Part shown: piece by piece, positions 37,659 through 47,265 of the stretch
How positions within the stretch are numbered: the stretch's first letter is position 1
Layout: every line of letters begins with the position of its first letter
Assembly (NCBI GenBank): GCA_021819435.1
Contig: JAKARB010000003.1
Span: forward strand, 62,001-126,000
DNA length: 64,000 nt
Direction: 5' to 3'
Source: Pseudomonadota bacterium
GTDB taxonomy: Bacteria > Pseudomonadota > Gammaproteobacteria > Burkholderiales > Burkholderiaceae_C
Notes under the pieces: generated by a model
What the model saw: only the letters and a program-made list of their open reading frames with translations
What the model was told of the DNA's origin: nothing
The model's database searches: none
Program-made: the position numbers and the translations under genes

Positions 37659-40010
37659 TCAGAAGCGGTAGGCGAAGTCGTTCGAGTTGGCGACCGTGTG
37701 GACCAGGTCAACGAAGGCCGCTGACTTGATCGGGTCGTAGGACTTGGTGTCCTTCAGCCCCCAAGGCACGGCGACTTCGAACTTGCCGTCAGCGGCCTTC
37801 TGGCGGATGGCGATCTGCTGTTCGGCCAGGAACTGCTTGAGCGCGGCGCGTTCGGTCTTGCTCGGCTCACGCGAGAACAGGATCTGGTAGACGCGGTTGA
37901 GTTGAGCGTCCTCGGAAGAACCGGCTTCGTTGATCACGCGTCCGGCCAGCGCCTGGCTCCAATCGAAGACGATCTCGCTGTTGAACAAGGTCAGGGCCTG
38001 CAGCGGCGTGGTCGTCACATCGCGCTTGTGGTGCGGGTTGTTCGGGTTGGCCGGGTCGAAGTTCTGCGTGATCGGGTACGGGAAGCTGCGACGCGTGAAC
38101 ACGTACAGGCTGCGGCGATACCAGTCCTGCTTGTCATCGGACACGGACCAGGCGCGGTTGCCAGCAAAGTCTTGCGACTTGCCCACGTCTGCGCCACTTT
38201 TGAGGATCGGCGGGAAGACCGAGGGGCCACCAACCTTGTCGACCAGCAGGCCCGATGCGTACAGCAGCGAGTCGCGGATCTCTTCGGCCTCCAGGCGCTT
38301 GCGTGGGTAGGCGGCCAGCAGCTTGTTGTCCGGGTCGAGCTTGGCAAGGTCACGGCGCTCGTCCGAAGACTGACGGTAAGTGGCCGACAGCAGGATCTCG
38401 CGATGCAGCTTCTTGACGCTCCAACCGTTCTCGACGAACTTGGCGGCCAGGTGGTCCAGCAACTCAGGGTGAGTCGGCTTCTGGCCAGCGCGGCCGAAGT
38501 CGGCCACCGTCGCGACGATGCCCTTGTCGAAGTACTGGGCCCACACGCGGTTGACGTAGACACGCGCGGTCAGCGGGTTGTTGTCCGCGCTCAGCCACTG
38601 GGCCAGCACCGCACGGCGACCGGAAGATTTCTCCAACGGGGCAATGGCGACCTCACCCTTGCCTCCCCACAGCGCCGGGATGCCGGGATTGACAGCCTCC
38701 AGCGGCTTTTCATGGATACCGGTGAAGCGCACGTGTGTGGCCGGTACTTCCTTGTTGGTCAGCTCGAAGGCGGTGGTGAGCTGGTTGCTGCCCTTGGCTG
38801 GCTTGAGCTTGTCAAAGGCCTTGAGCTCATTGACCAGGGCCTGGAACTGCTTCCAGTCCTTGGCGTGCTCTTCGCTGTAGCCAGCGAAGTCCTTTTCTTC
38901 GCCCACCTTCTTCAGGTAGGAGATGATGTCGTTGTCAGAGGCCACGGCCTGCCTGCGCCAGTTCACCCATTTGTCGAGTGCTGTCCACTCGGCCTCGGGC
39001 TTGAAGATGGCGGCGCGGCTGTCATCGAGGTACCGCTCGTTGTAGTACTTGCGGCCTGCCTCGCGCACCGTGTCCAGGATGGCCTTCTGGCGCGCGCGGA
39101 TGTCCTTGGTGGCCTCGTTGTAGATCGCCTGCTGCTTCAAGAAGGCCTGGTCGAATTCGGTCTCGGTGCCCTGGGCCAGCGGCGCCTTCTCGTTGAAGGC
39201 GGTGTTGGCAAAGAAGGCTTGCAGCTGGAAGTACTCCTTCTGGCTGATGCGATCAGACTTGTGGTTGTGGCAGCGCGCGCAACCAATGGTCTGCGACAGG
39301 AAGACCTCGCCGACCAGATCGGTCATGTCGGTCTCGATCTGGTACTTGCGCTGAACCAGGTCGCGCGAGTTGAAGTTGTCGGGGTAGCCGGCCAGGAAGC
39401 CCGTGGCGATGCGGGCGTTCTGGTCTCCAGGCCACAACTCATCACCCGCCACCTGCTCCTGAATGAAGCGGTTGAAGGGCTTGTCGGTGTTGAAGGCGTT
39501 GATCACGTAATCGCGATAACGCCAGTTGTTGGGACGGGTGTTGTCGTTCTGGAAGCCCGTGCTGTCCGCGTAGCGGGCCAGGTCCAGCCAGCGGCGAGCC
39601 TGGCGCTCACCGAAATGATGTGAAGCCAGCAGGCGGTCAACCAGCTTCTCGTGCGCATTGGGCGACTTGTCGTTGACAAAGGCCTTGACCTCGTCGGGCG
39701 TGGGCAGCAGGCCCCAGGCGTCCAGCGTGGCGCGACGAATGAAGGTGGCGCGGTCGGCTTCGGGCGAAGGCTTGAGGCCGGCGGCTTCCTGCTGGGCGAG
39801 CACGTAGTTGTCGATGGCGGAGCGCGCCCATTTGCGGTCCTTCACAGCCGGCACGCCTGGCGCCTTGAGGGGCTGGTAAGGACTCCAACGCGTGGCGGTG
39901 GCCGCAGATCGCTCCGCCTTCTCTGGCGCGGTGGTCGGCTGAGGTTCTGCCGCCTGCAAAGCCGTGGCGAATACGCCAAAGGCTGCCAAGACGAGCCATT
40001 TCTTATTCAT
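37659..40010 (-). CDS. DUF1549/DUF1553 (PSCyt2-PSD1) protein
   Basis: FIRRATLDAWGLLPTPDEVKAFVND; IGCARCHNHKSDRISQKEYFQLQAFFANT (CxxCH); NPLTARVYVNRVWAQYFDKGIV; TTTPLQALTLFNSEIV. Confidence 0.92.
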   Translation of the reverse strand: MNKKWLVLAAFGVFATALQAAEPQPTTAPEKAERSAATATRWSPYQPLKAPGVPAVKDRKWARSAIDNYVLAQQEAAGLKPSPEADRATFIRRATLDAWGLLPTPDEVKAFVNDKSPNAHEKLVDRLLASHHFGERQARRWLDLARYADSTGFQNDNTRPNNWRYRDYVINAFNTDKPFNRFIQEQVAGDELWPGDQNARIATGFLAGYPDNFNSRDLVQRKYQIETDMTDLVGEVFLSQTIGCARCHNHKSDRISQKEYFQLQAFFANTAFNEKAPLAQGTETEFDQAFLKQQAIYNEATKDIRARQKAILDTVREAGRKYYNERYLDDSRAAIFKPEAEWTALDKWVNWRRQAVASDNDIISYLKKVGEEKDFAGYSEEHAKDWKQFQALVNELKAFDKLKPAKGSNQLTTAFELTNKEVPATHVRFTGIHEKPLEAVNPGIPALWGGKGEVAIAPLEKSSGRRAVLAQWLSADNNPLTARVYVNRVWAQYFDKGIVATVADFGRAGQKPTHPELLDHLAAKFVENGWSVKKLHREILLSATYRQSSDERRDLAKLDPDNKLLAAYPRKRLEAEEIRDSLLYASGLLVDKVGGPSVFPPILKSGADVGKSQDFAGNRAWSVSDDKQDWYRRSLYVFTRRSFPYPITQNFDPANPNNPHHKRDVTTTPLQALTLFNSEIVFDWSQALAGRVINEAGSSEDAQLNRVYQILFSREPSKTERAALKQFLAEQQIAIRQKAADGKFEVAVPWGLKDTKSYDPIKSAAFVDLVHTVANSNDFAYRF

Positions 40011-40391
40011 TTTCGTGGCCTCCAGATGCGATACGCGAAAATTTCATTTGCTTGCTTTCCTGGGATATATGCAATAACCATGACCCGCCACAGAAACCAC
40101 CCATCCGGAGCGATGCCACGTCCGGCAGAGTCGATTGCGGAGCCTCTCTTTTGCAACTAGCGTGCCAATTCAAGCACTTCTTCACCTCACACCAAAACAA
40201 TCGCAAGTATTTGATTCACAAGCAAATTTACCCAAGTCATCAACTCATGCAATTCCCTCATTTCAAAACAGATCGAGGGCGACCAGGTCAACGGTTGAAT
40301 ACTCAACACATGTCTTGCTGAAAAATCAACACCTCACTTTTCATAAATCAACACAAGATCACAAAAACCTTGAACAAACCCTTAAAAAGGC

Positions 40392-40407
40392 TGGCACAAA
40401 GTCTGCA
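40392..40407 (+). promoter_or_regulatory. sigma-54 -24/-12 promoter upstream of porin
   Basis: TGGCACAAAGTCTGCA vs consensus TGGCACGnnnnTTGCW, correct GG-N10-GC spacing; 52 nt upstream of the proposed GTG start. Confidence 0.7.
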
Positions 40408-40459
40408 TAAAGGTGGCCTCTCTATATTCACGACAGCCATCGAATCAGGAGTTATCAAG

Positions 40460-41971
40460 GTGTCCTTCCAGAAGAAATCACAGGTGGCCATTGCAGCGCT
40501 GCTCGCGCTGTACGGAGCCACCGCCAACGCCCAGTCCAACAGCGAAGTTCAAGCCCTCAAGAGCACGGTCGAGGAGCTGCGCCGCCAGGTGGAAGAACTG
40601 CGCGGCCTGCTCAAGCAACCTGCCGCCGCCGCGACCCCAACCACCAACGCCGAGCCGCAGGAAGGCGAAAGTCAAGAATCCCTGGATGCACGCACAGCGG
40701 CTTCCAAGGCCGACATCCAAGGCCTGCGCACCGACCTTGAAAACTACAAGTACGACCAGTCGCGCCTGCAGGAGCGCAACATCCCCAGCGTGACCCGCAA
40801 CACCAAGATCGGCGGCACGGTCACCTTGGGTTACGAAACCCGCACCCCTGCCTACGCCGCTGGCGACTCGCAGACCACCGCAGCCACCAACGCCTCCCCG
40901 GCCGAGCCTCGCAGGACCGGCTTCCGCGCCCCGCTCGTTGCGCTCAACCTCAGTGGCAACCTCTATCGCGATTACGCAGAGGGTCGCAACCTGACCTACC
41001 GCTTCGCGTTGAACGCCGGCACCACCGGCACCAACGCCACGAACAACTCGCAGGTGAACCTCACCGACGCCTGGGTCCGCTACAGCTACGAGCCCAACAC
41101 CGGCAACCTGGAAGACCGACAAGGCACCATCACACTCGGACAGCAACCCGTCCCCTTCGGCCTGGACGCGCCAGCACTGGATCCAGAAGTGCGCGCCGTG
41201 ATCAACAGCGCCCTGTTCGTCACCGGCCTGGACGTGGGCACCCGGCAGGTTGGTTTGCTGGTGCAAGGCGACATCGAGCCCTACGTCGACTTCACCAACA
41301 ACTACCGCGCACCGCTGCTGGCCTACTCGCTGGGCTTCTTCAACGGCAACGGCCCGAACAAGAACGACAACAACTCGTCACGCGACTGGATCGGCCGCCT
41401 GGCCTTCACCCTGCCGGTGGACTACACGAGTTGGCTGCGTCAATTGCAGATCGGTGCGACCTACTACAAGCGCTACCTCTCCGTGGCGCCCAACGCCACA
41501 GCCACCATCGGCCAAAAAGGCAACAACGACATCACCGGCTTCGATGTCAACTGGACGCACCTGCCCTTTGCAATCGCCTATGAATGGGCGCGCGGCAAGA
41601 GCGACATCTCGCCCACGGCTGCCAACCTCGCCATCAACCCCGATGGCAAGAAACGAGGCGTGGGCCAGTACATCAACTTTGGCTACACCTTCGGCGAACA
41701 GTTCCTGGCCAGCTCTCGCAACCAGGGCAAGTTCGATGACTACTGGCCCACGTCTTTCCAGGCATTCTTGCGCATCGACACCTTCGACCCCAACGACTCG
41801 GCCAAGTCCATCAAAGACCGCCAGTTCCGCAACACGCTGGGCCTGAACGTGTTCTTCGCAGAGACCACGCGCTTCCAGATCAACTACTTCAGAGACCGCA
41901 ACCAGGCAGGCACGAACGCACAACCCAAACGTTCGAACGGCTTGCAGGCCCAGTTCGTGGCCGGTTTCTGA
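40460..41971 (+). CDS. outer membrane porin (phosphate-selective-porin-like)
   Basis: GTG 40460 with AGGAG RBS, signal peptide VSFQKKSQVAIAALLALYGATANAQ, coiled-coil N-terminus, C-terminal F. Tracked start 40370 rejected (would place the sigma-54 promoter inside the CDS). Confidence 0.85.
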   Translation: MSFQKKSQVAIAALLALYGATANAQSNSEVQALKSTVEELRRQVEELRGLLKQPAAAATPTTNAEPQEGESQESLDARTAASKADIQGLRTDLENYKYDQSRLQERNIPSVTRNTKIGGTVTLGYETRTPAYAAGDSQTTAATNASPAEPRRTGFRAPLVALNLSGNLYRDYAEGRNLTYRFALNAGTTGTNATNNSQVNLTDAWVRYSYEPNTGNLEDRQGTITLGQQPVPFGLDAPALDPEVRAVINSALFVTGLDVGTRQVGLLVQGDIEPYVDFTNNYRAPLLAYSLGFFNGNGPNKNDNNSSRDWIGRLAFTLPVDYTSWLRQLQIGATYYKRYLSVAPNATATIGQKGNNDITGFDVNWTHLPFAIAYEWARGKSDISPTAANLAINPDGKKRGVGQYINFGYTFGEQFLASSRNQGKFDDYWPTSFQAFLRIDTFDPNDSAKSIKDRQFRNTLGLNVFFAETTRFQINYFRDRNQAGTNAQPKRSNGLQAQFVAGF

Positions 41972-42000
41972 CCCCTCATTTCCCAAAGGAGCCTCAAAAC

Positions 42001-43098
42001 ATGAAACGTCGTTCATTCAGCGCGGCCCTCGCTTCGGGCCTGGCCGCCCCTGCGCTCATCGGCCTGTCCAGCGGCACCGCGCGCGCCCAGTCCAGCGGCA
42101 AGCCCGCCACCATCCGCATCGGCTTTCCCGGCGCCGGCACCGGTGGCCGCCCGCTGCCCACGTCCGGCTTCACCGCCAACGTCGTCTTCCGGGGTGACCT
42201 GGAGCAGGAATTCGCCGCCGACGGCATCAAGATCGAATGGAAGTACTACGTGGGCGCCGGCCCGGCCTTGAACGAGGCCTACGCCAACGGCCTGCTTGAC
42301 TTCTGCTTCGGCCACGGCGACCTGCCTTTGATCGTGGGCCGCTCCACCGGGCTGAAGCACAAGATCCTGCTGTCTTCAGGCCGTGGTGGCGACGTCTACT
42401 TCATCACCCCCGCCACATCCAGCGCCAAGACACTCAACGACCTCAAGGGCAAGACCCTGTCGGTGCAAAAGGGCACGGCCGGCCAGCTCACGCTCTACCG
42501 CTTCCTGGAGAAAAACGGCTTCAAGGAACCCGAGAAGGAGTTCCGCATCATCAGCCAGATCCGAGACGACCGCGTGGCCGCCCTGTCCACGGGTGACGTG
42601 CATGGCGCCATCGAGACGCCCTTCGGCCTCGAAGCGCGCGGCGTGGCCAAGCGCCTGGCCGAGGTTTTCGACGACCCCTTCATCAACCGCCCCGGCACGC
42701 TGTGGGTCGGCGAGGCCTTCGAACAGAAGTACCCGGACCTGGTGCAGCGCATCGTCAACCGCGTGGTCAAGAACGCCCACTGGAGCAGCCAGGAAGCCAA
42801 TCGCGAGACCCAGTACCAGTTGTGGACCCGTTCGGGCGTGAACACCTACATCGACAACAAGCGCACGTGGGATCGCACCAAGGACCTGCGCACCCGGCAC
42901 AACCCGCTGCTCGACGAGTACTACACCGCGTCCATCCAGCGCTCCATTGACGAAATCAAGGGCTACCGCCTGACCCGCCGCGACGTGAGCCTGGAAGGCT
43001 GGCTGGAGCCCAAGTACCTCAACAACGCGCTGCGCGATCTCAAGCTGGAGACGTACTGGCCCACCCAGGACGCCAACGGCAAGTTCATCCGGACTTGA
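42001..43098 (+). CDS. ABC transporter substrate-binding protein (SsuA/AtsR-like)
   Basis: Tat/Sec-like signal; IRIGFPGAGTGGRPL...; upstream of two permeases and an ATPase. Confidence 0.87.
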   Translation: MKRRSFSAALASGLAAPALIGLSSGTARAQSSGKPATIRIGFPGAGTGGRPLPTSGFTANVVFRGDLEQEFAADGIKIEWKYYVGAGPALNEAYANGLLDFCFGHGDLPLIVGRSTGLKHKILLSSGRGGDVYFITPATSSAKTLNDLKGKTLSVQKGTAGQLTLYRFLEKNGFKEPEKEFRIISQIRDDRVAALSTGDVHGAIETPFGLEARGVAKRLAEVFDDPFINRPGTLWVGEAFEQKYPDLVQRIVNRVVKNAHWSSQEANRETQYQLWTRSGVNTYIDNKRTWDRTKDLRTRHNPLLDEYYTASIQRSIDEIKGYRLTRRDVSLEGWLEPKYLNNALRDLKLETYWPTQDANGKFIRT

Positions 43099-43128
43099 TC
43101 CTGCGTCACCCCCAAGGAGAGTTTCACC

Positions 43129-44043
43129 ATGGCCGTTTCCAGCGATGACATCGCGATTTTCCCGCCCGAGCCGCTGAGCGCACCTGCCAGTTCGCGCGGA
43201 CGGGCTTCATCCAAAGCGAAGGCAGGGCAAGGCCGCACCCGCTCGTTGGCGCAACGCCTCGCCGCTGGCGTGGCCTGGCTTGGCTCTTCTGCCCTGACAG
43301 CTGGACTGGGCCTGATCCTGCCAGCCTTGTTGTATGGCCTGTGGTGGACAGCAGCAGACCGCCACTGGATCGCTGAGCAGATCCTGCCTTCTCCGGCCTT
43401 CGTGTGGGAGTCGCTGGGCATCGTGTGGGACAGCGGCGAACTGCTGGGGCACGTCGGGCACAGCGCCCGGCGCGCCGCCCTGAGCCTGCTCATCGGCGGT
43501 GGCATCGGCCTGGTGCTGGGCTTCGGCATGGGCCTGTCAGAGCGGGTGAAGGCCTATGTCTTCCCCACCTTCAACGCGCTGTCGCAACTGCCGGTGCTGG
43601 GGTGGATCCCTCTGCTCATCATCTTCGTCGGCATCGAAGAGGGCCTCAAGCTGTCGGCCATCTCGATAGCTGTTGTGGTGCCTGTCTCGCTGAGCGCACT
43701 CAATGGCATCAGCAACATCCCCGCCGCGCTGCTTGAGGTTGGACGGGTATACCGCTTCAGCGCCTGGCAAACGCTCACGCGCATTGTGTTGCCCGCCACC
43801 ACGCCGGCGCTGTTCACGGGCTTGCGCCAGGGCGTGATGCAGGCCTGGCTGACCACCATCTTCGTGGAGCTGTTGTCTTCCAGCGAAGGCCTGGGCTTCT
43901 TCATGTCTTACAGCCGCTCGCTCAGCCAAATCGACATGGTGATCGTCTCCATGTTCGCCATCGGCGTTCTGGGCATCGCCATTGAACTGGCACTGAGGCT
44001 CATCGAATCGCGCCTGCAAGGCTGGCGCCGCAACGCCTTTTGA
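43129..44043 (+). CDS. ABC transporter permease (SsuC/TauC family)
   Basis: SLLIGGGIGLVLGFGMGLSERVKAYVFPTFNALSQLPVLGWIPLLIIFVGIEEGLKLSAI. Confidence 0.9.
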   Translation: MAVSSDDIAIFPPEPLSAPASSRGRASSKAKAGQGRTRSLAQRLAAGVAWLGSSALTAGLGLILPALLYGLWWTAADRHWIAEQILPSPAFVWESLGIVWDSGELLGHVGHSARRAALSLLIGGGIGLVLGFGMGLSERVKAYVFPTFNALSQLPVLGWIPLLIIFVGIEEGLKLSAISIAVVVPVSLSALNGISNIPAALLEVGRVYRFSAWQTLTRIVLPATTPALFTGLRQGVMQAWLTTIFVELLSSSEGLGFFMSYSRSLSQIDMVIVSMFAIGVLGIAIELALRLIESRLQGWRRNAF

Positions 44044-44062
44044 AGTCAGGCAAGGCCACACC

Positions 44063-44848
44063 ATGTCTCAACACAAGCTGAAATCTCCCCGCATCGACTG
44101 GCGCGGCTGGGTGCTGCCCATCGCCTTCATCGCGCTGTGGTTCATCGCCACGCAACAACACTGGGTCAACACCCGCCTGATCGTGCCGCCGGTGGGCGTG
44201 CTCACCACCGGCTGGCAAGAGCTGCAGCAGTCGTCCTTTTACGAGGGGGTGGCACTGAGCCTGTGGCGCGACCTTTCTGGTTTCGCCATCGGCTCGATCA
44301 CGGGCGTGGCGCTGGGCACGCTGATCGGCGTCTCGCGCCTGGCCGACAAACTGATCGGCCCGACCTTTCACACGCTGCGTCAGATCTCGCTGTTCGCCTG
44401 GCTGCCGCTGCTGTCGGCCATCCTCGGCACGGGCGATGCGGCCAAGATCCTGTTCATCGCCTTCTCGACCTTCTACCCCGTCGTGCTGGGCACGCTCGAA
44501 GGCGTCAAGGGCGTGACGCAAGCCCACGCCGAAGTGGCACGCGTCTACCGCTTCACGCGCTGGCAGACGCTGCGACGCCTGGTGTGGCCGGCCGCCGCGC
44601 CGCAGATCCTAGGAGGCCTGCGCCTGGGCCTGATCTACGCCTGGCTGGCGACCATCGGCGCCGAGTTCCTGCTGGTCAACGACGGCCATGGCCTCGGCAA
44701 CATCGTCTTCAAGGGCCGCAACGTCTTCAACGTCGAGCTGATTCTGTTCGGGTTGATCGCCATCGGTCTGGTCGGCGTGATCTTCAACCGCATCGCCACC
44801 ACCGCCGAGCAGCGCCTGCTGCACTGGCGCGCGCCGCAGCGTCGCTGA
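44063..44848 (+). CDS. second ABC transporter permease (SsuC family)
   Basis: FAIGSITGVALGTLIGVSRLADKLIGPTFHTLRQISLFAWLPLLSAILGTGDAAKILFIAFSTFYP. Confidence 0.9.
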   Translation: MSQHKLKSPRIDWRGWVLPIAFIALWFIATQQHWVNTRLIVPPVGVLTTGWQELQQSSFYEGVALSLWRDLSGFAIGSITGVALGTLIGVSRLADKLIGPTFHTLRQISLFAWLPLLSAILGTGDAAKILFIAFSTFYPVVLGTLEGVKGVTQAHAEVARVYRFTRWQTLRRLVWPAAAPQILGGLRLGLIYAWLATIGAEFLLVNDGHGLGNIVFKGRNVFNVELILFGLIAIGLVGVIFNRIATTAEQRLLHWRAPQRR

Positions 44849-44914
44849 TCGAGGCAAACCGGCCTCAACAGCTCTGTCGCAACCCAACGCACCCATCCCC
44901 ATAAGGAGCCTCCC

Positions 44915-45727
44915 ATGTCTCAAGCAGGCACCATCGACATCCAGCAACTCCACAAGCAGTACGAGGTCAAGGGCCAAGCCTTGAAGGTGCTGCAAGACAT
45001 CAACCTGTCCATCAAGCCGGGCGAATTCATCAGCATCGTCGGCTCCAGCGGCTGCGGCAAGTCCACGCTGCTGCGCCTGCTCATCGGGCTGGAGTCTGGC
45101 TACAGCGGCCGGCTGTTGCTCGACGGCAAAACCATCAGCGGCACCAGCCTGGAGCGCGGCATCGTGTTCCAGGAGCACCGCCTCTTTCCCTGGCTCAACG
45201 TCGAGGAGAACGTCGCCCTGGGCCTGCTGAACGCACCAGGCTCGCAGGCCGAGAAGGCGCGCAGCGTCAAGGAGCACATCGAGCTCGTCGGCCTCAAGGG
45301 CTTCGAGAAGGCCTACCCCTATCAGCTCTCGGGCGGCATGTCACAGCGCGTGGCCATCGCGCGCGCGCTGGTCAACCGACCCGAAGTGCTGCTGCTGGAC
45401 GAGCCTTTCGGGGCCCTCGATGCCTTGACGCGCACCCGACTTCAGCAGGAGCTGCAACGCATCTGGCAAGCAGAGGGCATCACCGCGATCCTGGTCACGC
45501 ACGACGTCGAAGAAGCCGTTTACCTGGGCGACCGCATCGTCGTGATGGAGCCCCGTCCTGGTCGCATCAAGCGCATCGTCGACGTGCCACTGAAGCGCCC
45601 ACGTGATCGCGTCAGCGCCGATTTCGTTGCCGTCAAAGACGACGTGCTCGGCGAGTTCAACCACGAAATCAACCATGCCACCGTGGCCGAACGGCTGGAG
45701 CGATCCAGCGACCCGCTGGCCGCCTGA
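44915..45727 (+). CDS. ABC transporter ATP-binding protein (SsuB family)
   Basis: [55 protein letters not shown]. Confidence 0.93.
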   Translation: MSQAGTIDIQQLHKQYEVKGQALKVLQDINLSIKPGEFISIVGSSGCGKSTLLRLLIGLESGYSGRLLLDGKTISGTSLERGIVFQEHRLFPWLNVEENVALGLLNAPGSQAEKARSVKEHIELVGLKGFEKAYPYQLSGGMSQRVAIARALVNRPEVLLLDEPFGALDALTRTRLQQELQRIWQAEGITAILVTHDVEEAVYLGDRIVVMEPRPGRIKRIVDVPLKRPRDRVSADFVAVKDDVLGEFNHEINHATVAERLERSSDPLAA

Positions 45728-45758
45728 TTCACCCACCCAAACCACAAGCACTCCAACC

Positions 45759-46304
45759 ATGAAATCTCGCACCCAATTCGCCGCGCTGGCCCTGATCACG
45801 CTGACCACCTCGCTGGCGCTGCACGCCCTGCCCGCTGTTGCACAGGAAGCCGCCGCCGCAGCTGGCGCCGAAGCCGCCTCGGCACCCACGCCCTACGTGG
45901 CCCCGCCCTGGACCTACAAGACCAAGCAACTCAGCCGCAATGACGTGGACAAGCTCCTGGGCAACCCGAAGAAGCTGCTCGTCATCGACGTGCGCCGTCC
46001 AGACGAACTCAGCAAGTACGGCAGCCTGCCCGTCTACCTGAACGTGCAGATCAAGGACCTGCCCGTCGCGCTGGACTACATCCCCCGCGACCGCGTCATC
46101 GTGACGGTCTCCAACCGGGCGCACCGCGCTGGCGCCGCCGGAGACCTTCTCTCGCAAGCAGGCTTCAAGGTGGCTGGTGCCCTGGGTTCGGAAGACTACC
46201 GCGAAGCCGGTGGCAACGTCGTCAAGGTCACGGCACCGGTGCGCACGGCGGCTGCGCCCTCGGCTGAAGCACCCACCAAGACCGCCACAGCTGCCACAAA
46301 CTGA
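45759..46304 (+). CDS. exported rhodanese-like protein, active-site Cys replaced by Ser
   Basis: Signal peptide; KKLLVIDVRRPDELSKYGSLPVYLNVQIKDLP; loop VTVSNRAHRAGAAGDLLSQAGFKV; start at ATG 45759. Confidence 0.82.
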   Translation: MKSRTQFAALALITLTTSLALHALPAVAQEAAAAAGAEAASAPTPYVAPPWTYKTKQLSRNDVDKLLGNPKKLLVIDVRRPDELSKYGSLPVYLNVQIKDLPVALDYIPRDRVIVTVSNRAHRAGAAGDLLSQAGFKVAGALGSEDYREAGGNVVKVTAPVRTAAAPSAEAPTKTATAATN

Positions 46305-46315
46305 GGAGGCCCGTC

Positions 46316-47140
46316 ATGGCCATCGCCAGCGCCCCATCTGATGCCGCCAACGACGCCACCCTTGGCGCCGCGGCAGACATCGCCACCGCAGAGTCCGGCC
46401 AGGCTGACACGCTCGCCGTGACCAACATCCACGTGTGGGACTGGCCCCTGCGCCTGTTTCACTGGCTGCTGCTGGCTGCGGTGACCACGGCCATCGCCAC
46501 GGGGCTGGCAGGAGGAGCGTGGATGGCCTGGCACGGCCGCGCTGGACTGCTCATCGTGGCCTTGCTGGGCTTTCGGCTGGTGTGGGGCCTGGTGGGTTCG
46601 ACCACCTCCCGATTCAGCCATTTTCTTCCCACGCCCTCACGCCTTCGCGCGTACTTCAGCGGGGCGTGGCAGGGTGTGGGGCACAACCCGCTGGGCGCCT
46701 TGTCGGTGATCGCCCTGCTCGGCCTGCTGGCCCTGCAAGTCACCACGGGCCTGTTCAGCAACGACGACATCGCGTTCGCGGGGCCACTGGCCCAACTGGT
46801 TGGCGAAGAAGCCGTGGGCAACATCACCGCCTGGCACCACCGGCTCATCAACGTCGTTTATGGCCTCATCGGACTGCATGTCGCAGCCATCGCCTTTTAC
46901 GCACTGGTCAAACGTGATCGCCTGGTGCCCCCCATGGTGACCGGCAAGAAACCCATCGACGCACGAACCCGGCACGTGCCGAAAGGCACTTCGCGACCCC
47001 GCGTTTGGGCGCTGTTGTTCGCCATCGCGCTGGCCGGGCTGCTCACCTGGGTGGCTTCCGGAGCCTGGATTGCACAGCCCCCAACCCCTGCCCCGTCAAG
47101 CAATGCCACAACCGCCACCACGCCGGCGCCGGCATGGTGA
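46316..47140 (+). CDS. membrane cytochrome b (b561/Ni-Fe hydrogenase b-type)
   Basis: [55 protein letters not shown]. Confidence 0.9.
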   Translation: MAIASAPSDAANDATLGAAADIATAESGQADTLAVTNIHVWDWPLRLFHWLLLAAVTTAIATGLAGGAWMAWHGRAGLLIVALLGFRLVWGLVGSTTSRFSHFLPTPSRLRAYFSGAWQGVGHNPLGALSVIALLGLLALQVTTGLFSNDDIAFAGPLAQLVGEEAVGNITAWHHRLINVVYGLIGLHVAAIAFYALVKRDRLVPPMVTGKKPIDARTRHVPKGTSRPRVWALLFAIALAGLLTWVASGAWIAQPPTPAPSSNATTATTPAPAW

Positions 47141-47265
47141 AGCCCCGGCCTGCGGATCCACCCAGAGCGTGCAAAAACCGCATATGCATCCACACATTGA
47201 TTCGTTCTCCGCATGAAGGCCGGCTCCTAGCATTTGCTTACCAAATTCATCAACGCATTGCTTCC

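Noticed and set aside
37902-39623. 573-aa plus-strand ORF opposite the DUF1553 gene
   Set aside because: Antisense shadow ORF; DUF1553 motifs on the minus strand are convincing
47005-47265. N-terminal extension of the sulfate-binding protein ORF
   Set aside because: Overlaps the cytochrome b gene and the predicted promoter; signal peptide begins at ATG 47266
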